A DNA stretch of 64,000 nt from Anodontia alba (taxonomy: Eukaryota; Mollusca; Bivalvia; Lucinida; Lucinidae): assembly GCA_964016985.1 (NCBI GenBank), contig OZ024828.1, positions 27,162,581-27,226,580 of the forward strand, written 5' to 3'. Numbering within the stretch: the first letter of the stretch is position 1; each line of letters starts with the position of its first letter. A program made the position numbers and the translations under genes. Below, one piece after another: positions 33,244 through 44,600 of this stretch. Below the pieces are notes generated by a model. The model did no database searches. It saw only the letters and a list, made by a program, of their open reading frames with translations, and was not told where the DNA came from.

Positions 33244-35585
33244 AAGCCTGCTGCGGGCAAGTGTCCTCCGACGTCATGGCTTTGTCAGTAAAGGGTTGTG
33301 ACATTTAAATCTGTATGATAGGAGGATAACCCCAAAACCACACGCACATCTTCAGACCATGTAGAACAAATATGCATAGTTTCAAAATGATCGGTAGAAA
33401 ATTGTAGGAGGAGTTGCACCCACAAGATATCTATTCCAATAATAATTGGACCTGGAAAAAACTTAGTCAAAAAGTGGAAAAGTTGATAAAAAATAAATGG
33501 AAGATAACCTGAAAACCACAAGCACATCTTCTGACCATGTAGAGCATGTATGCATAGTTTAAAAAAGATGGGTGGAAAACTGTTGGATGAGTTGCACACA
33601 CAAGATATCTATTCTGATAATAATCGAGACCTGAAAACATAAAAAAAAAATGATAGGAGGATAACCCCAAAAGCACATGCACAACATCAGACCATGACAG
33701 AAACACCTGCAAAGTTTCAAAAAGTTTGGTATAAAACTGTAAGAGGAGTTGCGCAGGTCATCATGTCACAGCTAAAGAAAAACTAAGTTGAAAAAAAGCA
33801 AAAAGTTGAAAAAAAAAATAATGGCAGGATAACCCCAAAACCACATGCACATCTTCAGACCATGTAGAACAAGTACCCATAGTTTCTAAATGATCAGCGG
33901 TAAAGTCTAGGAGAAGTTGTGCCCACTAGATATCTATTATAATACTAATCGGACCTGGAAAAAAAATACAAATCAGACCTAGTTGTCAACCCAATCATTG
34001 TTGATGGCTATGCTTCACTCATTAATTGCACGATGGTGGTTTGGGCCTCAGACTCAATGACGGCCTCTTCATAAAACTTTAACCAGTGGGTTGGGGCTTG
34101 ACGATATGTCTTTGGCTTGGCCCGCCGTGGTTCAACTATTGGTTTTCAATTACTCTGGCATACAGCAGAATTAGCCATGAGTACTCGTCTTTGTTTATTA
34201 TAGTGATTAATTTGATTTTTATGTTTTTGCTTTGAAGCATTGACTGAGTTGGGAGCCTTTATGTGAACCGAATTTTTATGTATTTCTGTATAAAGAGTAG
34301 CATCGGGACCCAGGGTAAAGTTAACTAGCTGTAAAAGTGCTTTAAACCCCCCGGTGGTTTGCTCTACCGACCATTCTAAGGCGGTGGTCCCGGTGTTAGT
34401 CTTACTCTTTGCTGCTTTGTGGTTTATTCTACGAGGCGATTTGTTGTATGTCTTTCCGTGTGTCATTTTGTTCTTGTGTTTTTCAGTCCTTTTAGTATTG
34501 CGATTACCTCGCTTTCGGGAAGAGAGAGCTAATCTTGGTGCTTTTCGTACGTTTGTTCGGTTTGTGCTTGTTTAGATTTGTCGGTTTCCTCTTCCTCTTG
34601 GGGTCTGGGCGGGGCTGCAGTTTGTGGTTGTGGCACTCCCTGGGCTTTTCTCTTACCTTTTTTCTAGGGAAAAAATACTAATCAGACCTGGAAAAAACTA
34701 AGTCAAAAAAGTGGAAAAAATTGATAAAAAATAATAAGAGGATAATCCGAAAATCACATGCACATCTTCAGACTATGTTGAACAAGTATGCATAGTTTCA
34801 AAATAACCTGTGGAAAACTCTCGGAGGAGTTGCACCTATAAGGTATCTATTATACTACTTATTGAACCTGGAAAAAACTAAGTTGAAAAAGTAAAAAAAA
34901 AATTGGTAAAATTTAAAGGGACGATAACCCCCAAACCACATGCACATTTATAGATGATGTAGAACAAGTACGCATGGTTTCAAAATAATCTGTGGAAAAC
35001 TCTAGGAACCACGTGCACATTTACAGATGATGTAGAACAAGAATGCAAGGTTTCAAAATAATCGGTGGATTACTCTAGGAGGAGTTGCGCCCACAAGGTA
35101 TCTATTTTTACATATACAAAATAATCTGTGGAAAAGTCTAGGAGGAGTTGCGCCCACTAGGTATCTATTCTAATAGTAATCGAACCTGGACAAAACTAAG
35201 ATGAAAAATTAGAAAAAGTTGATAAACAAATAATGGGAGGATAACCCTAAACCCACATGCACATCTACAGACTATGTAGAACAAATATGCATAGTTCCAA
35301 AATGATCGATGGAAAACTCTAGGAGGAGTTGCGCCAACAAGGTATCTGTTCTAATAGTAATCTGACCTTAAAAAAAAAATTAAGTTGAAAAAGTTGATAA
35401 AAATCGGGAGGATAACCCGAGATCATGACAAAAACACCTGCAAAGTTTCAAAAATATCGGTTAAAAACTGTAAGAGGAGTTGCATCCACAAACTACCCAT
35501 CTCAATGCGTCTATAGATAGATGGATGGATGGACTGACAAACCCATTTTAATAGTCCCCTTCGACTAATGTCGGGGGAACAATAA
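33244..35585. mobile_element. GACGTCATGGC tandem-core element, copy 1
   Basis: It begins GCGGGCAAGTGTCCTCCGAC, then TCATGGCTTTGTCAGTAAAG. Units of about 160-180 bp contain ATCTTCAGACCATGTAGAAC, ATGCATAGTTTCAAAATGAT, GGAGGAGTTGCACCCACAAG, ATCTATTCTAATA and GACCTGGAAAAAACTAAGT. It ends GATGGATGGACTGACAAACC, then CTTCGACTAATGTCGGGGGA. Start and end share a loose inverted match (GTGTCCTCCGACGTCA versus TCCCCCGACATTAGTC). No ORF of its own. A 687-bp foreign segment lies at 33981-34667. Confidence 0.85.
33981..34667 (-). other. 687-bp insert of distinct composition with broken open frames
   Basis: It is flanked by GGAAAAAAAATACAAATCAG+ACCT (33957-33980) and GGAAAAAATACTAATCAG+ACCT (34668-34689), which look like a long target duplication. 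It is richer in G+C than its host repeat. On the minus strand an opening frame with QPQTAAPPRPQEEEE stops at TAG. A 106-codon frame (34466-34146, starting MTHGKTYNKSPRRINHKAAK) follows and stops at TGA, and the same frame continues with PRRAKPKTYRQAPTHWLKFY to another stop. The peptides are basic at one end and Pro/Glu-rich at the other. I recognise no family. It may be a retroposed cDNA, a fragment of an unclassified transposon or virus-like sequence, or a decayed gene piece. Confidence 0.45.
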
Positions 35586-36005
35586 TGTTTGGGGACAATA
35601 AATGGTAGACTTCTCATGTGTTTTGTTGTCTTTTAATTCCTGCAAATTTGGATTTCCTTATAAGCTATATTCAAGCCATAAATAAATTACTGGTTTCCGG
35701 GTAGTAGTAGCTATACGTCATGAACTGGTTTGGATTAGCTCCCCTTGGCATAGACGACTTAATAAAGAGTTGACTGGTTTCCGCATATGCATATAATGAT
35801 TACAATGTCGGTAAGCGGCAGCTGTAAGCTAGTTTGGATTATCTCCCCTGGTATATATGAACTTTCAGCATGACAAACTGTAGATTCTGTGGAGAAAGTT
35901 CGTTATGAACTGTCTCATCTGGACCTACATTATTTGTGTGGGTATCCATACCAGTCTACAGGGTCGGAAGGGTTAACATTGGTACCCACATTTGATTTGT
36001 CTATT

Positions 36006-36260
36006 TGAGGCCATGCACAACAAAACCTACTAGAAGACTTGTGACTGTCAAAGACTTGGATCAGCCTGCACGCCCACAATTATTCCATTGTACGCATGAG
36101 CCTTATCTGGGCTTACCAAAGAGCACTGCCTGAGCAAAGAGTAACAAGCCAAGATTCAGATTTAGCTAGTCTGATCATTACCGGCTGATCAGTCAGAGCA
36201 TGTTGCAGACAGACTTTTTTTGTTGACTCTATACCATTCAGAGGGACAGTACTCAATACT
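36006..36260. repeat. Degraded GATCAG-core repeat fragments
   Basis: GACTTGGATCAGCCTGCACG, CATGAGCCTTATCTGGGC and CGGCTGATCAGTCAGAGC recall the 22.1-22.6 kb fragments. 36261-37600 shows nothing recognisable. Confidence 0.45.
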
Positions 36261-37606
36261 GACCAGTATATCCAAACAATATATTACAGAAACTTGGTTG
36301 ACTAATCTTCCATAACACTATTCTGAGCCACTTTTTATCTTACAAATCAATGACATGAGACGGTGTTGAGCGCCACGTGTCAAACTGCATGACGCATATG
36401 ATTTCACAATGGTGGATTTTAGGCATTGATTGTTTTGATTGTAATTACCTGGACAAAGAAGAAAATTAAAGTATTGATTAATTTATCAATGGTCTATCAT
36501 GATTTTCATTATTTGAGATATTGTCGAGGCCACATCTTTCATTGCTTTCCTTCTCTCCGTCATGGTCCATTTTCAAGATATACAGTAGTAAAAACTGTGA
36601 AAATATATATTTAGGGACTGAAAATTATGGATGAGATAGCCAAAGTGTTGACATAAAAGTAGTTTGACATATGCGAAGCTGAAATACAATAAATACATAG
36701 GAAAACTAATCGGGACTTAGAAATCAGTTTGACATAAGTGACAGGATCAAGATAGGCAATGTAGAGATAACAAGAGTCCACTGTACCTGGCTTGCAAGTC
36801 AGGAGCACTAATAGGATACCCAGCCCACATAGTTCATAAAAAAAAAAATTACAACACTGCCCTATAGCATAGCTTCTCACCTACTACTGAATCATATCAA
36901 CATTAAATGAACATTGTCATGCATAAATATCAAACTGGTTATTATGAACTGTAGCTTTGTTTTCTTGTCTAATATCATATTTTGTTTTGATTTGATTTTG
37001 CGTCAAGAAAATACATCTAAATTATTAACCAACTATGTTTTACCATAATTACCAATGCTGTTTTTTAATTAATATTTCAGCATGCCATGTAGCTATGGTA
37101 AAAATGGAAATAACTGTTACTTTTTTGTGAGCAGAAAAATTAACCATCATGTTATGGGTTTTTTTTTTTGTATATATTATTATGCCATGTATGTGTTCAA
37201 AACAATAACAAACTGTAAACATTAACAACAGTACAAATAACCATAATACAATATAAATACATTTAAAATGACTGATGACTACCCTGGTACTCTAACACAT
37301 AAAATGGGACCTGAGATAGAGATTATATATAAGGCACGCTAAAGAATGCACCGACAGACAACAAGAACCTGGCATACTAACAGTCTGGCCCAGCCTCACT
37401 ATTTGCCACACATGGCTCAGGCCTAAAGGCTAAAACATGGGAGACTGTCAGATTTCAGGATTATATTCAAATTTCACTCTGCTTAAAATGGGGATATGTT
37501 GAATCCTCTATGGAAAAAAAAAACATTTCTCCCAAAACTGCCCTCAAGGCTGTTCACCACAGACATTTCAGAAAGTTCAGATTTTATGCTAACAAACATT
37601 AATATT

Positions 37607-37795
37607 TGGCAAGCTGGGTAATTTCAGCACAGGTCTTTCTTTAATATTTTTCTTTCTTTTTCCAAAATAAAAGGCAATTCATACACCTTATCTCACCTGT
37701 ACAAAATGCAGTATCCTTTTTTAGGGGGAAAAATAAGAAAAAAAAAAATACCGCCAATATGCCATCTTCTGACCAGAAAGTACTAAATTTTAAAA
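37607..37795. mobile_element. TTAACC-CTGCTGAAA MITE, degraded
   Basis: GCAAGCTGGGTAATTTCAGC begins it; GGGGGAAAAATAAGAAA and CCATCTTCTGACCAGAAAGT mark the right arm. The core stem is eroded. Confidence 0.6.
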
Positions 37796-38351
37796 AGAAT
37801 ATTTCAGTGATATGCCTTATATACTACTTAGATCCAGATAAAGTAATACAAATGTACATGTAACAGGAGATTTTGGAATAATTATGGTTATTTTCACATG
37901 ACTACATATCTTGTATGTACTCACAGGAACTGGATTGGAATATCCAATGACTATGTACATGGTGGTGCAAAAATAACAAAAGTTATCATATAAATATTCC
38001 CTTTATCTGGTCTATGAATTCCTTTTTGTGTTCTATTTTTGGGGCTTCAATCTATAAGTCATTAAGCTTAAAAATATTTAAAGTAAGCCATCAGTCACTT
38101 GTGATTAGGTTAGTTTTGAACGAACGAACGTGTGTTGAGCCAAAAGGTAGTACCTGGACACAAAACAAGGCAGCATTATATACCAGGAACATGTGAATTT
38201 CTGGATTAACAAATTAACTTTGAATCAGAGAATCTGCTTTAATGCTTTATGGTATGAGCATGCACTGTGCTTCTTTCTACAGCATGCACAAGCGCCCACA
38301 AAACATGGGTGACTGTTCTGGTCTTATCTTTTATACTAGTTTGCCCTACAT

Positions 38352-38556
38352 ACAGTAAATGTCCTAAAAATTCTTTATTCCATACATTTTTGGCCTAAAT
38401 TTTGCTTTTTATGCAGTTGTTTCTTAAACTACTTTGTGGAATAGCAAAGCAAAGACCCTGATCGGACTGCTCCTTAATCTGATCTAGGTCTGCACTGTTT
38501 GTGTATGCCATTTTGTCTGAAACTGATGTATGAAATTTTAGGACATTAACGGTAAT
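38352..38556. mobile_element. TTTCGAACAC-family MITE
   Basis: AGTAAATGTCCTAAAAATTC at the left, GAAATTTTAGGACATTAACG at the right. Core AAGACCCTGATCGGACTGC / CTGATCTAGGTCTGCACTG. Confidence 0.78.
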
Positions 38557-38683
38557 TTTAACACTGAGCGATACAAATTTTTACTAAAATCTTGTACTAT
38601 AATTTGCACAGCAAGACCTCTCTATATTCACAAAAACCTTCCTATGAAATGCCAACTGATAGTCAGTTTGAAAGTAAGTAGTC

Positions 38684-38893
38684 TTAGTATGGTAAATGTC
38701 TAAAATTTTGTACACCAAAGTTTCCAACAAAATGGCATATGCAAACAGTGCAAACCCAGATAAGACAGCTTCTGAAGGAACAGTATGCTCACAGTGTACA
38801 CTGTTTGCCATTCCACTGAGCATTTCAAGAAACAACTACACAAAAAGCCAGATTAAGGCAAAAAAGTATTGAATAAAGTGGTATCTATCATAG
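38684..38893. mobile_element. TTTCGAACAC-family MITE, reverse orientation
   Basis: ATGGTAAATGTCTAAAATTT at the left. GCAAACAGTGCAAACCCAG / CAGTGTACACTGTTTGCC core, then GAAACAACTACACAAAAAGC. The 83-codon frame on the minus strand here is a hairpin by-product. Confidence 0.75.
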
Positions 38894-39058
38894 TATATCT
38901 TTTTTTCTAGAATGCTCTTAGCAAAATAGACAAACAACAAAGGGAAAAAAATCTCTGAACAGACAATGAATCTTTCAAATATACACATTTTAAAATGTGC
39001 CTTGACAAGATATATTCTTCAGCATTCAATGTTTCTATAAGCAGACAGCTAAAGTCCT

Positions 39059-39251
39059 GGGCCCAGTTGCTCAATGCTAACGACGTCGTTAGTTAACGAT
39101 TCGTTAAAATTTACATCGAGTGATACGCAAATATGCTGAAATTTTTTCAGCAAAAAATATCAGAATATTGTACATTGAATCCGCTAAAACAGTTAACGAA
39201 ATGACCCTTAACGAGCTCGTTAAGCTAACGACGCTTTGAACAACTGGGCCC
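39059..39251. mobile_element. GGGCCCAG palindromic MITE, copy 7
   Basis: Both ends are intact, but the GTGAGTAGCTTTTGC stem is missing: GAAATTTTTTCAGCAAAAAA joins the arms directly. It is a 193-bp internal deletion derivative. Confidence 0.9.
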
Positions 39252-39435
39252 TGACCAGACAGCATAGATATGCATGCTGATCTCAGCCTTCATTACCCGA
39301 ATAAGCTCTGAAGGCATTTCTTCCCATGACATGGCTCTTTTGTTTCTGTGCAGACAAATAAAAGCCCAAAATATCAGCTGGGAGGAGAAATAATCAATAT
39401 TTTTGTTTAAAACCAATAACCTATCTGAAGCAGAG

Positions 39436-39630
39436 CCATAGCAATTGATAAAGATACTTTTTTTCAATCAAAAAGTATTGATATTTTTCTTAATTCTCCA
39501 TGAAAACTTATGTTGTGGGTACTCATCAGAAGTGCCTCACAGAGGCACTTCTAATGAGTACCCACAACGTATGTTTTTGTGGAGAAATAAAAACAATATT
39601 AACCTGATACCCACTCTTATCTAGACCTAT
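39436..39630. mobile_element. GTGGGTACTCATTAGAA MITE, well preserved
   Basis: GTGGGTACTCATCAGAAGTG / CACTTCTAATGAGTACCCAC with outer arms AAAAAGTATTGATATTTTTC and CACTCTTATCTAGACCTAT. Confidence 0.87.
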
Positions 39631-39836
39631 AAGAGCAAATTGCACCTATCATTCTTGTGACAGAATGACAGATGGCAAAATAACATTGCCTTCAAACAAC
39701 TGATGCTCCACATAAAAAATTTTTTTTTTTCAATTATGGGTTTTATTTTCAATTTTCTAAACCTAGAGCTATGGACAACAACTGGCAATTAACAAGCATT
39801 TTATCTTAGCTCCAGATGTTTGTTTTATCCAGTTTT

Positions 39837-40130
39837 TATGTCACATTCAACAATCTTTCAGTAAAATTGCAATGGTGTCTGGATGTGGCAGGGAGCTCAC
39901 TTTTTGGAGTGCTGCCTCACTGAAATATCACACCCTGGACACATGACATGATATTTATACTGACAGCAGGCTGGCAACTTCAGAGTCCTAGCTCTACATT
40001 ATGAATGCTGAGTGCGAACTGAAAAAGCAGCTAGTACCATTTATGAAGTCTTTGGTATGACTTGGTTGGGGATCAAACACATAACCTTCCAGTCAGAGAG
40101 GCGATGCTTTACCAATTGAGTCACTGAGTA
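39837..40130 (-). mobile_element. tRNA-derived SINE, different family
   Basis: The minus-strand head ACTCAGTGACTCAATTGGTA (A-box-like), then AGCATCGCCTC and TATGTGTTTGATCCCC (B-box-like) near 40070-40125. The body includes GGTGTGATATTTCAGTGAGG, a word common in bivalve SINEs. No shared body with the 49-53 kb SINEs. Confidence 0.72.
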
Positions 40131-40189
40131 AAATCATTTGATCTGCAGGCCAATCTGTGTTTTCAGAAAAACAAAACAAAAATAAGGTA

Positions 40190-40350
40190 CAACCTCCCTA
40201 CAATGCCCACAAAAGATGCATATAAAACTGGCTATTGTAGGAAGGTGGCTCTTGGAGAGAGTTTGAAGATATACTAAAACTACAACTAGGATATCAGAAA
40301 AGTGGCTGTTACAGAGAGGTGGCAGTTGTGAAAAGGTGACCATTAAAGAA
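40190..40350. repeat. Stub of the 94-bp minisatellite sequence
   Basis: AAGTGGCTGTTACAGAGAGG and GTGAAAAGGTGACCATT match the 4.1-4.9 kb unit, in about two degenerate copies. Confidence 0.6.
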
Positions 40351-40538
40351 GGTTCCATTTTAGATCCATTTGCTGAATGCTTATTTTTATACAGGAACCA
40401 AAAAGGTAAAAAAAAAACAAAGCAGATTCTCTGACAAGGAATAATGCCTCATGTAGTACTATGGCACCTTTAACCTGCTGAATTTGAATATTAGCAGACA
40501 TAATAACAATGTGTTTTGTTAAAGATAGATCCTCACAC

Positions 40539-40734
40539 TTAACCCTTGTCCTGTTGAATAAATTAAAATGCCACACCCTCTTCTAATTTTCAGCCAATCA
40601 GATTACTTGATCCTGACTGTTGCTATAAATTTACATACTTAATGGCAAACAGTGCAGATCCAGATCAGTTGGCTTCTGGATCTGTACTGTTTGCAAAGGC
40701 AGGGTATATCCGGGTTCAGCAGGGCAAGGTTTAA
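40539..40734. mobile_element. TTAACCCTNGTCCTGCTGAA MITE, copy 9
   Basis: TTAACCCTTGTCCTGTTGAA to GGGCAAGGTTTAA. The right half of the core stem is deleted (CAGTTGGCTTCTGGATCTG). Confidence 0.87.
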
Positions 40735-40895
40735 CATTGAATCATTGTTCCAAATAGGACACTTTTTTGACCAAAAAAGGTAGATATTTTGTCTTATTTT
40801 TCCATAAAATTATAAGGTGTGGGTACTCATTAAAAGCATTTTGCTGAGGCACCACTAAGGTGCTGAGGTGCTTCTAATGAGCATCCACAATATAT

Positions 40896-41280
40896 ACCGT
40901 ATTTGACCTAATTACCGCACATACCCCTGTAAGCGCACATTCTAGCAATGCCGTAGTCTTCAGATTACAGCCAGTGTTCCTTTTGTCTACTTCTTGATAA
41001 AGGCACATGTTGTGGGTACCCATTTGAATTGAATCAACTTGTCGATGCAATTCAAATGAATACCCACAACATGTGCTTTTATAAAAAAAACAAAACAAAA
41101 AAACACATAAACATCACATAAGCATCATTTGCTAAGTCCTTCACATAAGCATCATATGATAAGTCCTTCACCGATTTTTCTTAAAATGTTTCCTTAGTAT
41201 AAGTGAATACAAATTTTACCGCAAGTTTTCCTAGTAATTTTGAAAATCTACGCGCATGGTGCAGTAATTGGGTCAAATAC
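40896..41280. mobile_element. TTGACCTAATTACCGCAC element, copy 1
   Basis: ACCGTATTTGACCTAATTAC at the left and GTAATTGGGTCAAATAC at the right. The middle carries GTTGTGGGTACCCATTTGAA / TTCAAATGAATACCCACAAC, a hairpin core shared with the GTGGGTACTC MITEs. A GTGGGTACTC MITE (about 40750-40895) abuts it. Confidence 0.82.
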
Positions 41281-41392
41281 AGAATTATCTGCTAATTTTG
41301 TCATCAGCAAACTAAGGGTAAATGGCGCAAGATAAGCAATGACTTCAAAATACTGTACTACCATAATAGTTACCCTAAACATTCAGACACCT

Positions 41393-41629
41393 GGGCCCAG
41401 TCGTTCAAAGCATCATTAGCTTAACGAGCTTGTTAATGACAAACTCGTTAACTGTTGAAGCTAAGGTATTTTCAAATACATTAATATTTTTGCTGTAAAA
41501 ATGTGAGTAGCTTTTTCAATGCAAAAGCTACTCACATTTTTTTTCAGCAAAAAGATATCAATGTATTTGCCACATTTCAAGATAGAAATTTTAACATCAG
41601 CTGACAACTTTGTTACATTTTGAACAACT
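41393..41629. mobile_element. GGGCCCAG palindromic MITE, copy 8, right end split
   Basis: GGGCCCAGTCGTTCAAAGCA starts it and the normal end TTTTGAACAACT is reached at 41629, where another MITE begins. It sits in a GGGTAAATATGGTA-type MITE whose left piece (ACCCTAAACATTCAGACACC) precedes and right piece (ACACCTTACCATACTTTCCC, to about 42010) follows. Confidence 0.85.
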
Positions 41630-41872
41630 CGAGGGTTGAGCGCAAGACTATTGTAACTCAAACATATTTTTGAAACCCCTGTTTAGGGGCAACTTGGACC
41701 CCTTTGTAAACAATGCAAATTTAGGTGCCATTGCTCATACGAGCAATGGCACCTAAATTTTCATTGTTTACAGAAAGAAATGTTGTAATCTTCATAATGC
41801 CTTCATGGTGAGGAGATTAGGTTTGGGGAAAAACAACCATCTGAGTTACGCTAGTCTTGCGCTCAACCCTCG
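41630..41872. mobile_element. CGAGGGTTGAGCGCAAG MITE, copy 2
   Basis: 243 bp, flanked by AACT (41626-41629, 41873-41876). Inverted relative to, and very similar to, 27597-27840; the core is ATTGCTCATACGAGCAAT. The 66-codon minus frame at 41661-41461 is an artefact of the junction. Confidence 0.92.
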
Positions 41873-42084
41873 AACTAGGCTTGGACACCTTACCATACTT
41901 TCCCCAGAATTTGAATGTTCATCTGACTACCTGTGCATGTGTCTACACTGTGCCGAAGGACAGTGAGAACCCTCACCTGGATCTACACACTTTGTTCAGA
42001 CATTTTGTCTAAATATTTAGAATAACTAAGACACTTCTCTCGTTTTATCCATGAAAACATATTCAGCCATCTCATTTGCAATGA

Positions 42085-42320
42085 CAAGAAATATTTTAAA
42101 TTTTAGCACCATCAGCTATTTTTTCACGGTTTTACCAAGAAAACAGAGATCGACACTTCATGAAAACTGCTTCCTTAAGAGAATTAGCATCAAATATCAA
42201 ACCATATTTTACCGGCGAAAAAAATAAGAAAATGAAAATGCTTCATTTTTACAGGAAAAAATAAGAAAATGCTTCAAGTTGTCTCCTGAATATTTTACCC
42301 AGAATGCTCAATACTAAAAT
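42085..42320. mobile_element. TTAACC-CTGCTGAAA MITE, internally duplicated
   Basis: GATCGACACTTCATGAAAAC and ATTAGCATCAAATATCAAAC are the arms. The right arm repeats AAAAATAAGAAAATGCTTCA-type sequence twice. Ends near GAATGCTCAATACTAAAA. 42321-42740 shows nothing recognisable. Confidence 0.6.
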
Positions 42321-43247
42321 TATTCTTGTGGATTTCCAGAAAATGTTTTCACGTATACTTGTATTTTGAATTATCATCTATGGGATGCTTTTTCATTCAA
42401 AATATATCACAGCTTATCTGGAGCCAAAACATGAATAAAAGAGATAATGAATTTGGCTCCATCTGCTCCCATCTCCATGGCATCCATCTGTGATTACCTA
42501 TTATACTTACCTAAACTAATGGCTGCATATAAATAAGACATTAAATAGAAGATAAAAGTTCTGTACATCTACAAATCTGAAAAAGGCACCCAAAGCAGAA
42601 GTATCCACCATTTCATCTATTTTGCAATGAATAACATGAGGCCACTGAGATTGTATTATATGACACAATAGCTCAACAAAAACTGAAACTGAGGCAATGA
42701 TTTAAGGGAACTTCTGTTATTTCTGCATCAAAGTTTCGAAATAAAAGTGTGTTGCAGGCAAGCGTCCCCTGACGTCATGGCTTTGTCAGTAAAGGGTTGT
42801 GACTAATAAATCCGTATGACAGGAGGATAGCCCCAAAATCACACGCGCATCTTCAGACCATGTAGAACAAATATGCATACATGTAATTTCAAAATGATTG
42901 GTAGAAAACTGTAGGAGCAGTTGCGCCTACAAGGTATCTATTCCAATAATAATTGGACCTGGAAAAAACTAAGTCAAAAAAGTGGAAAAAGTTGATAAAA
43001 AATAATGGGAGGAGAACCTCAAAACCACACGTACAACTTCAGACCATGTAAAACAAGTATGCATAGTTTTAAAATGCTGGGTGGAAAACTGTAGGAAGAG
43101 TTGCACCCACAAGGTATCTATTCAGATACATATACTAATCAGAACTTGAAAAAGTGGAAAAAAGTTCATAAAAAAATGATGGGAGGATAACCCCAAAAGC
43201 ATGTGTGCATCTTCAGACCATGACAAAAACACCTGCAAAGTTTCACA

Positions 43248-44285
43248 AGAGTTGTCAGAAGACAACCAAGCTCACCGGAAAGGGCTGATCTGATAAGGAA
43301 AATAATCTTTAAATATTAAAGATTAAATGCAGAACTTAAAAATAGCTGTAAATGACAGAGTATGACCTGACTTTGATGTTGGAAGAATGTCAAACTGAGG
43401 GATAGGGTATATGCCATTGAAACATCTTCCCTTAGGTTCGTGTGGATTAAATATGAAAGCTATATCTTACATGCTGAATCCTTTAGGTTGGTGTGGACGA
43501 AATATGAAACCTATATCTTACATACTTCAGCAGTCATATACACTTTTCAAAACTTAAACACAGCTGTAGATGACAAAGTATGACCTGATCTAGACCTAGG
43601 CAGAAGGTCAAGCTGAGGAAGGGGTGCGTACTATTCAAAGGTCTTACCCTAAAGTATGTGTGGGCCAAATATTAAAGCGGCATCTTGAATACTTCAGCAG
43701 TTACGAACACTTCTCAAAACTTAAATGCAGAACTCAAACATGGGTTTAAATGACAAAGTATGACCTGACCTTGACTAGGAAGAAGGTCAAATTGAGGAGA
43801 GGGTGTGTGCTACTGAAAGGTCTTACCCTAACGTTAGTGTTAGCCAAATATTAAAGGGGTATCTTGAATACTTCAGCAATTACAAACATGTTTCAAAACT
43901 TAAAATGCAGAACTTGAATATGGGTTCAAATGACAAAGTATGACCTGACCTTAACCTTGGCAGAAGGTCATACAGAGGAACGGGTGTGCGCTATTGGAAG
44001 GTCTAATCCTAAGGCTGGTGTGGGCCAAATATTAAAGCTCTATCTTGAATACTTCAGCAGTTATGTACACTTTTCAAAACTTAAATGCAAAACTTAAACA
44101 TGGGTGTAAATGACAAAGTAAGAACTGACCTTGACCTACATAAAGGGTCTAACTTGGGGATGGGGATGTATGCTATTGAAAGGCCTTACTCTAAGGTAGG
44201 TGCAGGCCAAAAATATAAAAGCAGTACCTTATACAATTAAAAAACTATGCAAACCTTTGAGAACTTAAACATTGTGCTAAAAGCG
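43248..44285. mobile_element. Hairpin-headed tandem element, GTTGTCAGAAGACAAC type, truncated
   Basis: The head CAAGAGTTGTCAGAAGACAA forms a hairpin and is shared with 50302. Units of about 180 bp contain TGACAAAGTATGACCTGACC, AAGGTCTTACCCTAA, GGTGTGGGCCAAATATTAAA and CTTCAGCAGTTA. It stops at AACATTGTGCTAAAAGCGG, followed by a SINE, without its terminal hairpin. Confidence 0.82.
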
Positions 44286-44289
44286 GATT

Positions 44290-44517
44290 TTTTTTTTATT
44301 TGGGTTTTACGGCCATTTCAAGAATATTTCACTTATATCGAGCCAATCGTTCATCAAAGGTGGGCAAAAACCAGAGGACCCGGGGAAAAACCACCTGACC
44401 ATCTGTAAGCAAAACTTGGCTTTCCCACATGTGACCACAGCGAGGCTCGAACCACAGTTGTGAGAAACCTATTGGATTAAGAGTCAGCTCTCTTATCCAC
44501 TAGGCTACGGGGGCCCC
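44290..44517 (-). mobile_element. tRNA-derived SINE with clear A and B boxes
   Basis: On the minus strand: CCCGTAGCCTAGTGGATAAG (A box TAGCCTAGTGG), AGAGCTGACTCTTAATCC, then GTGGTTCGAGCC (B box). The body ends GGCCGTAAAACCC plus A-rich DNA. It is the most tRNA-like SINE in the window. A working tRNA is ruled out because the acceptor stem does not close. Confidence 0.85.
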
Positions 44518-44600
44518 GCATAAAAAAAAAAGTGGAAAAAGTTGATAAAAAATAATGGGAGGAAAACCCCAAAACCAGATGCACATCTTCAGACCATAAC

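Larger units (their letters stand above)
32994..36005. mobile_element. Second copy of the 4919-5575 module, split by a 2.3-kb element
   Basis: The left part is 32994-33243 (ACAGTTGACTCTTGTTATC ... ATCATCAATAAATAATAA) and the right part 35586-36005 (GACAATAAATGGTAGACTTC ... GGGTCGGAAGGGTTAACA). Together they align end to end with the 4.9-kb copy, which acts as the empty site. Confidence 0.85.

Noticed and set aside
44440..44517. Possible genuine tRNA gene on the minus strand
   Set aside because: A and B boxes are good but the acceptor stem does not pair and SINE body sequence follows directly.
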